The notes beneath the pieces are model-generated. The model ran no database searches and was not told the DNA's origin. It saw only the letters and a list, made by a program, of their open reading frames with translations. The position numbers and the translations under genes were made by a program. 51,566 nucleotides of DNA. Source: Anaerolineae bacterium (GTDB taxonomy: Bacteria > Chloroflexota > Anaerolineae > Anaerolineales > Anaerolineaceae). Below are positions 14,860-21,398 of the stretch, piece by piece; position 1 is the stretch's first letter; each line of letters begins with the position of its first letter. The DNA lies in the NCBI GenBank assembly GCA_011176685.1, contig DUED01000004.1, forward strand, positions 1 to 51,566. The letters are read 5' to 3'.

Positions 14860-15756
14860 ATGAGTAAAGAAAATCTACACAAACATAAAGAAATTTCTAA
14901 CCTCCGTCTGGTTTTCTTTTTAAACCTCTTGTTCGCGCTAGCCGAAATTATTGGTGGAATGTGGACAAACAGCGTTGCTATCCTGGCTGATGCGCTCCAT
15001 GATCTGGGTGATAGCATCACATTGGGTTTATCCTGGCAGCTTGAACGGATTGCGCAGCGCAAGGGTGACTTGCGTTATTCCTATGGCTACCAGCGATATT
15101 CGCTTTTAGGTGCGGTTGTGAGTGCCATTGTGTTAGTGGTTGGTTCGGTCTTTATGGTTTTAGCGACTGTTCCAAGACTGATTCATCCAGAACCTTCAGA
15201 TGCGCGTGGAATGTTACTGTTCGCACTGACTGGCATTTTGGTCAACGGCATTGCAGTATTGCGCTTGCGTGAAGGAAAGACAATGCACGCGCGAGTGATC
15301 ACCTGGCATCTGTTAGAGGATGTTTTGGGATGGTTGGCAGTGCTGATTGTCAGTCTGTTTTTATTATCTGCAGACATTCAGATACTTGATCCAATTCTCT
15401 CGTTATTGATAACTGCCTATGTGCTTTTTAATGTGTTCCGGAATCTGAAAAAAACGCTTGCTCTATTCCTGCAGGCGGTTCCAGATGAAGTGGAGATAAA
15501 GCATATTGAGCAAGAATTACTGCAGACTCCGAAGGTGAAAGGAATTCACCATACTCACATCTGGTCATTAGATGGCCAGCACCACGTGCTCACCACGCAT
15601 ATCGTATTGAATGAAAATGCCAAGAAAGAAGATATCCGCAATATTAAATCTGTCATCCGTGATTTAACTCAACGATGTGGACTAGAACATACAACCGTGG
15701 AATTCGAATACCTGGAAGGGGATTGTTCTATGAGTAAAAAAGGAAGGGATATGTGA
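14860..15756 (+). CDS. Cation diffusion facilitator (CDF) metal efflux transporter
   Basis: 298 residues with six predicted membrane helices in the first 200 residues and a cytoplasmic C-terminal domain. The transmembrane zinc site is visible: D44 and D48 in ILADALHDLGD (with H47 and D51) and H149, D153 in TWHLLEDVLGW. The C-terminal domain has the ferredoxin-like VKGIHHTHIWSLDGQHHVLTTHIVL segment with His ligands. This is the CzcD-like branch exporting Zn, Co or Cd by proton exchange. There is no His-rich loop between helices IV and V. The next gene starts at its stop codon. Confidence 0.93.
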   Translation: MSKENLHKHKEISNLRLVFFLNLLFALAEIIGGMWTNSVAILADALHDLGDSITLGLSWQLERIAQRKGDLRYSYGYQRYSLLGAVVSAIVLVVGSVFMVLATVPRLIHPEPSDARGMLLFALTGILVNGIAVLRLREGKTMHARVITWHLLEDVLGWLAVLIVSLFLLSADIQILDPILSLLITAYVLFNVFRNLKKTLALFLQAVPDEVEIKHIEQELLQTPKVKGIHHTHIWSLDGQHHVLTTHIVLNENAKKEDIRNIKSVIRDLTQRCGLEHTTVEFEYLEGDCSMSKKGRDM

Positions 15757-16013
15757 TGGATACTGATAAATATAAAAAAAGAATATCACTAGGAACGCCG
15801 TTATCCATGCGAGGTTGGCCGAAATGGCTGATTTTTTTACTTTCTCTGCTTGGATTAGCTTATCTTACGTTCCCAACGCTGGGGATCTTTGAGTTAATTC
15901 CTGATTATATTCCGGTTGTGGGGCACATTGATGAGGGCACTGCAACCATTACCGTTTGGTATGGTTTGCTTGAGTGGTTGGATACCCGCCGAAAGAGAAG
16001 AGAGGAGAAGTAA
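15756..16013 (+). CDS. DUF1232 (YkvA-like) small membrane protein
   Basis: 85 residues. After a basic head a hydrophobic helix (WLIFLLSLLGLAYLTFPTLG) runs into FELIPDYIPVVGHIDEGTATI, the core motif of DUF1232, where L-I-P-D-x-I-P-V-x-G-x-x-D-D is conserved (the last D is E here). It ends in a basic tail, RRKRREEK. Function unknown. Its start overlaps the CDF stop codon (TGATG), so the two are translationally coupled. Confidence 0.8.
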   Translation: MDTDKYKKRISLGTPLSMRGWPKWLIFLLSLLGLAYLTFPTLGIFELIPDYIPVVGHIDEGTATITVWYGLLEWLDTRRKRREEK

Positions 16014-16135
16014 ATTTTCAAATTCGTCAGGTGAAAGTTTTCAGCAACCTTCCAGAATTATTTTCGTATATGTGAGTGAAGGAATTGTTCTTCATTACAA
16101 TTAATTCAGGAATTTTTATTGATGGGAGATTAAAA

Positions 16136-16825
16136 ATGGCAAAAAAAATTGAAAAACCACAAGGAAAGATTGTAAAAGGTGAAAAGAAAAAGACCACCAG
16201 GCGTGCAAAGCCCAAAGTTGAAAAAAAACAGGAACCCGATGTTATTGAAGTTCAAATGATACAAGAAGAACCTAAACCTGAAGCCCCCGTCCGCCACTCA
16301 GATCGAGGTGCTCTGATACTTGGCGCTGGTTTGCTGATTCTCGGTATCATTCTTCTCTCAGGTGAGCTGCTTGGGTTTCCGTTTGGAGAATTTCTTTGGC
16401 CATTTATCTTTATCGTTCCCGGCGTTCTGATTTTTCTCTCAGCGCTTTCCACAAAAAGCAGAAGCGGCGAGGGACTAGCGATCCTGGGCAGCATTCTGAC
16501 AATGCTCGGTTTTGTGTTTTTCTTGCAAACTACATTTAACCTTTGGGCAAGCTGGGCGTATGCCTGGGCTTTGATTGCTCCCACATCTATTGGGTTTAGC
16601 CAGATAGTCTATGGAACCCACAAAGGGCACGAGAGTATGGCACGCTCGGGCCGTCGATTGATGAGTATCGGTTTGACTATGTTCGCAATTGGTTTCATTT
16701 TCTTTGAGCTGGTCATTGGCCTAAGCGGTTTCGGATTGGATTCTTTTGGAATACCAACGATCCCTGTAGCGTTAATTTTGATTGGTGTGCTAATTCTCAT
16801 TCGCACGTTCATTCGTGTAAAATAA
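16136..16825 (+). CDS. Polytopic membrane protein, LiaI/LiaF-TM-like (DUF5668-type)
   Basis: 229 residues from MAKKIEK. The first 60 residues are Lys/Glu/Pro-rich and cytoplasmic; then come about six membrane helices in pairs: ALILGAGLLILGIILLSGELLG, FLWPFIFIVPGVLIFLSAL, LAILGSILTMLGFVFFL and others. The G-x-x-L-I-x-L-G-x-x-x-L pattern with F-P-x-x-W-P resembles the membrane part of LiaI/LiaF-type stress proteins. Start chosen from GGGAGA 7 bases upstream. A good terminator follows. Function is not known. Confidence 0.65.
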   Translation: MAKKIEKPQGKIVKGEKKKTTRRAKPKVEKKQEPDVIEVQMIQEEPKPEAPVRHSDRGALILGAGLLILGIILLSGELLGFPFGEFLWPFIFIVPGVLIFLSALSTKSRSGEGLAILGSILTMLGFVFFLQTTFNLWASWAYAWALIAPTSIGFSQIVYGTHKGHESMARSGRRLMSIGLTMFAIGFIFFELVIGLSGFGLDSFGIPTIPVALILIGVLILIRTFIRVK

Positions 16826-16842
16826 TTGTATTTGCATGAGGA

Positions 16843-16869
16843 AGAGACTTTTTAGAAGTCTCTTTTTTC
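16843..16869 (+). terminator. Rho-independent terminator
   Basis: The 8-bp stem AGAGACTT/AAGTCTCT (16843-16850 with 16856-16863) has a 5-base loop and is followed by five further Ts and C, 18 bases after the preceding stop codon. Confidence 0.88.
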
Positions 16870-16942
16870 TTTAGTTGCAAAATTTTAAATAGGAATCGCG
16901 TATAATTTGCATATGCATAATGATGTTTAATCGGAGGGAAGA

Positions 16943-17461
16943 ATGAACCCAATTAATCTTGTCGCAGGTGCAGCAATGCTGATCCTGGGTCGAAAATTGT
17001 TCTGGTTGTTTGTTGGTGGTATGGGATTCATATTTGGTATAACCTTTTTCCCGCAGTTGTTGCCAGGGCAATCTGATACTCTCATATTGACAATATCGTT
17101 AATTTTTGGCTTCCTGGGAGCGTTGTTGGCAATCTTGCTGCAAAAGGCGGCAGTTGGCATCGCGGGATTTATTTCAGGCGGTTATATCGTTTATAATTTA
17201 TTGGGTTATATACCCTTAGATGTTAGCCAGTACTTCTGGCTGGTGGTAGCCGCCGGGTGTATTTTAGGGGCGATATTAGCTGGTTCTATGTTTGATTGGG
17301 CGCTCATTGTGCTGTCTTCTGCAAGCGGAGCAGTATTAATAACGCAATGCCTTAGAGATGAAAATTTGAATTTACCCCCTGACCCATTCCCATTGGTGCT
17401 TTTGATTGGATTGTTCATTGTAGGTGTGATTATCCAGGTAAATATGAAAAGTAAGGATTAA
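16943..17461 (+). CDS. Polytopic membrane protein (DUF4203-like)
   Basis: 172 residues made of six hydrophobic helices with small-residue packing (FVGGMGFIFGITFF, FGFLGALLAILLQ, GIAGFISGGYIVYNLL, LVVAAGCILGAILAG, ALIVLSSASGAVLI, LVLLIGLFIVGVII). Short loops and Gly/Ala-rich helices recall DUF4203/TMEM198-like proteins. No catalytic residues are visible. CGGAGGG precedes the ATG. It stands between two terminator-bounded units and its role is unknown. Confidence 0.65.
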   Translation: MNPINLVAGAAMLILGRKLFWLFVGGMGFIFGITFFPQLLPGQSDTLILTISLIFGFLGALLAILLQKAAVGIAGFISGGYIVYNLLGYIPLDVSQYFWLVVAAGCILGAILAGSMFDWALIVLSSASGAVLITQCLRDENLNLPPDPFPLVLLIGLFIVGVIIQVNMKSKD

Positions 17462-17537
17462 GGGACTCAATTTTAATCAATCCTTTATAATTCTTCCGCT
17501 TTTAATACTGAATAGATAAAAAAATACGGAGTACTAA

Positions 17538-18176
17538 ATGGATTTGGGTGAGGTTTTAAATACGATCAAGCTTTGGGTGGAGAACGTCATCAGTACAATG
17601 GGTTACCCTGGTTTGGGACTGGTGATGTTCTTGGAAAATATTTTTCCACCAATTCCTTCTGAAGTCGTGCTGCCACTGGCTGGCAGTTTGACATTAACTG
17701 GCAGGTTCAACTTGGGATCTGTGACTATTGTGGGGATGTTCGGCTCCCTATTAGGAGCATTTATATTTTATGGGTTGGGGAAATGGTTGGGTGAGCAACG
17801 CGTACGAACGATACTTGAAAAATATGGGCGGTTTGCGATGTTAACAACAGGAGACCTCGACCGCTCATTGGGATGGTTCAGGAAGTTCGGTGAATATGTT
17901 ATTTTATTTGGACGTATGGTGCCAATCATTCGCAGTCTCATTTCGATCCCGGCAGGCGTAGCATCCATGAATTTAACGAAATTCACATTTTTTACAATTG
18001 CCGGAACAGCATTATGGAGCTTCCTTTTGACTTTGGGAGGACGGTTGCTTGGTGAGCAGTGGCCTTTGATTGCAGATTGGATCAGCACTTACCAAAATGT
18101 TGTGATTGTACTTCTGGCAGTTACGGTAATAGGTTTTCTTTTCACAAGATATCGACACATCCGCGCAAAGGGATAG
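17538..18176 (+). CDS. DedA/SNARE-associated family membrane protein
   Basis: 212 residues of the DedA (VTT) family. MFLENIFPPIPSEVVLPLAG near residues 30-50 contains the conserved E and the P-x-P-S-E motif; FGSLLGAFIFYGLGKWLG and GRMVPIIRSLISIPAGVASM near 128-147 hold the conserved R-x-x-P-x-x-R and G motifs. DedA proteins flip undecaprenyl phosphate or phospholipids and are needed for envelope homeostasis and some resistances. The gene stands alone, followed by the hydrolase lipoprotein. Confidence 0.93.
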   Translation: MDLGEVLNTIKLWVENVISTMGYPGLGLVMFLENIFPPIPSEVVLPLAGSLTLTGRFNLGSVTIVGMFGSLLGAFIFYGLGKWLGEQRVRTILEKYGRFAMLTTGDLDRSLGWFRKFGEYVILFGRMVPIIRSLISIPAGVASMNLTKFTFFTIAGTALWSFLLTLGGRLLGEQWPLIADWISTYQNVVIVLLAVTVIGFLFTRYRHIRAKG

Positions 18177-18271
18177 TGACAAGCACGGTTTTTGATCGTC
18201 CTTTTTTTAAATACAAAATTCAAAAATTGCTAAAATTAAGGAGCGAATATTTTTTATCAAATAAAGATGAA

Positions 18272-19216
18272 ATGAAAGGCTATAGAAGATCATCAATATT
18301 AATTTTACTGCTGTGCTCATTGCTGCTAGCATTTTCAACAACTTGCAATGGCGAAGCTATTGCTACAGAGGCGGAACAAGAGTTGGAAGCTGAAGCATCT
18401 GCTGAAGAAAACGAGGAGGAAGAGGCCGGTGTTGCAGAAGAAGTTGCAGAGCCAGAGGTTGCAGGGGTACCTGGTCTTGAGCCATTACCACCGAGGCCGC
18501 AGAAAGTAGAATTTAAAGCCTCAGATGGGCATCAACATACTGGGCGTTACTTCCCAGCTGCAGTAAATCCTGTACCGGTGATCGTGCTGATGCATTGGGC
18601 GCCAGGAGACCAGGATGATTGGGTGGAGATTGCCTACTGGCTGCAGAACCGGGGTCTTGGGGGGAAATCTGAAGGCGGTGACCCTTGGCTGGATCCCACC
18701 TGGTTCCCTCTGCTTGAAGAAGAGGAATCCTATGCGGTTTTCACGTTCACTTTCCGTGGTTGTGATGGCGGTTGTAAGGATTTTTTACCTGATGGCTGGG
18801 CTTTAGATGCAAAAGCAGCAATGGATGTGGCGAGTCAACTGGAAGGTGTCGATCCACATCAGATTGTAGTGATCGGTGCTAGCATTGGTGCAGACGGCGC
18901 GGTGGATGGCTGCTCCTTGCATAATACTCAAGCTACCACATGTGTAGGCGCATTATCGCTCTCACCCGGCAATTACCTGGACATGAGATTTGATGAGATG
19001 GTCAACAATCTTGGCAAGGAAGATCCTCCCAAACCCGTCTGGTGCATAACATCAGAAAGAGAATCGGAGATTTGTGAGGAGATTATTGAAGAAAATTACA
19101 AGGTGTTCATCTATGATGAACCGTATCACGGAATGGAATTGATCCAGCCGGAATTAACTGAACCGACAATGATGCTTATTTACAAATTTATTCATTTTGC
19201 AATAGGAGTGAAATAA
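18272..19216 (+). CDS. Surface lipoprotein with alpha/beta-hydrolase domain
   Basis: 314 residues. A lipoprotein signal runs to FSTTC with C25 lipidated. Residues 28-65 are a strongly acidic Glu/Ala linker, then an alpha/beta-hydrolase core starts: VIVLMHWAPGDQDDW near 103 (oxyanion region), FRGCDGGCKD near 161, and the nucleophile elbow GASIG with S204. A late His in DEPYHGMEL is the likely catalytic base. It resembles dienelactone-hydrolase/BAAT-type esterases. The frame is open 213 bases further upstream, but that part overlaps the DedA gene; the ATG at 18272 is the first giving a signal peptide. Confidence 0.8.
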   Translation: MKGYRRSSILILLLCSLLLAFSTTCNGEAIATEAEQELEAEASAEENEEEEAGVAEEVAEPEVAGVPGLEPLPPRPQKVEFKASDGHQHTGRYFPAAVNPVPVIVLMHWAPGDQDDWVEIAYWLQNRGLGGKSEGGDPWLDPTWFPLLEEEESYAVFTFTFRGCDGGCKDFLPDGWALDAKAAMDVASQLEGVDPHQIVVIGASIGADGAVDGCSLHNTQATTCVGALSLSPGNYLDMRFDEMVNNLGKEDPPKPVWCITSERESEICEEIIEENYKVFIYDEPYHGMELIQPELTEPTMMLIYKFIHFAIGVK

Positions 19217-19353
19217 AAGATTCATAATTTAATCAGAATTTGCTGATTGAGAATGCTCATAATGAGTTGTGGCGAGAAGTTAAGGTTCAATGAAATCTGA
19301 AGTTTTGAATATCGGATTAATAGTACACAGCTTTACAAGAGAGGTGTGAAAAG

Positions 19354-19803
19354 ATGGCAAAGAATAAGTTTCTGAATTCGGTTGGCAATCCCTTCGTACG
19401 TGCTTTGTTGCGTTCTCCCCTGCATGATTTCCTCAGTGACGATATGATAGTCATTACCTATACTGACCGTAAGTCAGGCAAAAAATTCTCTGCACCGGTA
19501 AATTTTCAGCAAGAAGGAAAATCGCTGCGTATTGTAAGCCAGCGAGACCGCAATTGGTGGTGGAATATTCGCGGTGGTGCAACGGTTAGAGTGCTAATCA
19601 AAGGCCAGGAGAAAGACGGTTGGGCAGAATTGATTGAGGAGAAAACTAGGGTTGCTGAAGAAATTAATAAAAATCTCAGAAAAGATCCACGGTACGCTAG
19701 ATTTTTCAATATACGTTTGAATGAATCTGGTGAAATCAGCAAGGAAGAGCTTGTTAAGATAGCAGGATCCTGGGTGGTTGTGTTGATTCAACTTTCCAAA
19801 TGA
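19354..19803 (+). CDS. Nitroreductase/quinone-reductase family (DUF385, split beta-barrel) protein
   Basis: 149 residues with the F420H(2)-dependent quinone/nitro-reductase fold (DUF385): NPFVRALLRSPLHDFLSDDMIVITYTDRKSGKKFSAPVNF is the N-terminal helix and first strands, SLRIVSQRDRNWWWNIRGGATVRVLIKG the cofactor-facing WW-x-N-x-x-GG motif. Related proteins bind flavin or F420. Whether this organism makes F420 cannot be seen here. AGAGAGGTG precedes the ATG. The next gene begins directly after its stop codon. Confidence 0.8.
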   Translation: MAKNKFLNSVGNPFVRALLRSPLHDFLSDDMIVITYTDRKSGKKFSAPVNFQQEGKSLRIVSQRDRNWWWNIRGGATVRVLIKGQEKDGWAELIEEKTRVAEEINKNLRKDPRYARFFNIRLNESGEISKEELVKIAGSWVVVLIQLSK

Positions 19804-20130
19804 ATGCCAATGAGATCAGCGAATATATTTCACATTGCTCATTCGGCAGATTGGCGTAAAGCGCTGGATATGGGAATTTACTCTGCGGATACACTAGGAA
19901 GAGAAGGGTTTATCCACTGCTGTTTCTGGGATCAGGTGAAAAAAGTTGGGTCCCAATTCTTTAAGAATGTAGAAGATTTGGTGCTCGTGGAAATTGATGT
20001 GTCAAAATTGTCCTCAAAAGTAAAAGAGGAGAATTTGGAGGGAGGACAAGAATTATTTCCACATGTATATGGGGCGATAAATTTGGAAGCTGTAGTAGCT
20101 GTGCGGGAATTTATCCCGGAAGATTCTTAA
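19804..20130 (+). CDS. DUF952 family protein
   Basis: 108 residues. FHIAHSADWRKALDMGIYSADTLGREGFIHCCFWDQV is the diagnostic N-terminal half of DUF952 (H-x-x-x-x-x-W, then EGFIHC with Q), and GGQELFPHVYGAINLEAVVAV the second half. The fold is related to ADP-ribosyltransferase-like proteins, but the function is unknown. It starts immediately after the TGA of the preceding gene (or at the second Met, 19810), so it is co-translated with the DUF385 gene. Confidence 0.88.
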   Translation: MPMRSANIFHIAHSADWRKALDMGIYSADTLGREGFIHCCFWDQVKKVGSQFFKNVEDLVLVEIDVSKLSSKVKEENLEGGQELFPHVYGAINLEAVVAVREFIPEDS

Positions 20131-20154
20131 ACTAATCATAAGGGAAGTAAAAAA

Positions 20155-20673
20155 ATGTCCGATATTATTATCGATGAATTGATAACCCACCCCATTTCTA
20201 TCTGGGCAAAACAATGGTTGCTGTTGACCTGTGGGGATCTTCAGAGGAAAGATTACAACGCTATGACGGTTGCCTGGGGTAGTTTAGGAAATATCTGGAA
20301 TATGCCTTTTGCGCAGGTTGTTGTTCGACATTCACGATACACATATAAATTTATGGAGAAATACAATTCTTTTACATTATGCACTTTCCCTGAAAAATAT
20401 CGCCAGGCTTTGAATTTGTTAGGGACCAAATCAGGTCGGGATGGAGACAAAATCGCGGAATCTGGTCTTACTCCCATTGCGTCTAAAACTATTGCTGCAC
20501 CCGGTTTTGCTGAAGCCGAGTTGATTATTGAGTGCAAGAAAATCTACTGGGATGATATGCAACCAGTGCATTTTTTAGATGAGGAGATTCTGAGACATTA
20601 CCAAAAACGCGACTATCACCGTATTTATTTTGGCAAAGTCCTCTCAATTGTTGGAAAAAAACGAAGCGATTGA
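20155..20673 (+). CDS. Flavin reductase-like (FMN-binding split barrel) protein
   Basis: 172 residues. WLLLTCGDLQRKDYNAMTVAWGSLGNIWNMPFAQVVVRHSRYTY is the FMN-binding split-barrel core of the flavin reductase-like family, with N-A-M-T-V-A-W-G-S contacting FMN. YNSFTLCTFPEKYRQALNLLGTKSGRDGDK matches the usual F-x-l-n-f-x...A-l-x-x-x-G-t-x-S-G-r-d-x-D-K segment. It probably uses flavin for reduction of small molecules or for electron transfer; the partner is unknown. It lies 24 bases after the DUF952 gene with GGGAAG before the ATG, so three genes form one unit. Confidence 0.88.
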   Translation: MSDIIIDELITHPISIWAKQWLLLTCGDLQRKDYNAMTVAWGSLGNIWNMPFAQVVVRHSRYTYKFMEKYNSFTLCTFPEKYRQALNLLGTKSGRDGDKIAESGLTPIASKTIAAPGFAEAELIIECKKIYWDDMQPVHFLDEEILRHYQKRDYHRIYFGKVLSIVGKKRSD

Positions 20674-20803
20674 AATGATAAGGATCATTGGTTTTAATCG
20701 TTTCTATTAATTAGAAATTGGGTGTATTAATCTTAATTCAATGCTACAATAAACCTAGTAGTGAAGTTATGATTGTCTGAATTACGCTCAAAAGGGAGAA
20801 AAA

Positions 20804-21208
20804 ATGGCCAATATATTGAAAATCGAGGGTATAGGAGAGGTCTATCGACACAGGTTGATCGATTATGGCATACGTACTGTTGAAGCTTTGCTTAAACAAG
20901 GTGCTTCAACTAATGGGCGCGATACAATTGCAGCTTCGACGGGTATCTCTGAGAGGCTAATTCTTGAATGGGTCAATCATGCTGACCTCTGGCGTATCAA
21001 CGGCGTGATGGAAGAATATTCAGACCTACTGGAAGAAGCCGGTGTGGATACCGTTCCAGAACTTGCCCAGCGCGTGGCTGTAAATCTCTATAAGAAATTA
21101 GTGGAGACAAACCGTGCAAATAGGCTGGTCCGACGCTTGCCAAGTGAGAGGCAGGTAGCAGATTGGATAGCTCAGGCGAAGCGATTGCCGCGCGTGATTT
21201 ATTACTAA
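20804..21208 (+). CDS. DUF4332 helix-hairpin-helix protein
   Basis: 134 residues. Two helix-hairpin-helix-like repeats are visible: ILKIEGIGEVYRHRLIDYGIRTVEALLKQGAS near the start and INGVMEEYSDLLEEAGVDTVPELAQR near 66, the pattern of DUF4332 proteins related to DNA-polymerase lyase domains. They may bind nucleic acid non-specifically. GGGAGAAAAA precedes the ATG and a terminator follows, so it is a single-gene unit. Confidence 0.88.
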   Translation: MANILKIEGIGEVYRHRLIDYGIRTVEALLKQGASTNGRDTIAASTGISERLILEWVNHADLWRINGVMEEYSDLLEEAGVDTVPELAQRVAVNLYKKLVETNRANRLVRRLPSERQVADWIAQAKRLPRVIYY

Positions 21209-21235
21209 AACCACCCATCATTTCAATAGAATAGA

Positions 21236-21280
21236 AAATCGGAGTGTCCTATTGAGAATTTTGTAGTATTCCGATTTTTT
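21236..21280 (+). terminator. Rho-independent terminator after the DUF4332 gene
   Basis: AAATCGGA (21236-21243) pairs with TCCGATTT (21270-21277) across a 26-base loop and is followed by further Ts. Confidence 0.7.
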
Positions 21281-21398
21281 TAATAATGACTATTACGAAA
21301 TCCATCTTATTCTTTGGTTTAATATAGCTAATGTTATTAAACAAAGTAAGTAGTAAACAGCTTGTGGTAAAAGAAGTAAAGCTGTTTTAATAGATGTT

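Noticed and set aside
18059-18271. Upstream extension of the hydrolase lipoprotein frame
   Set aside because: It overlaps the DedA gene on the same strand and would bury the signal peptide inside the protein.
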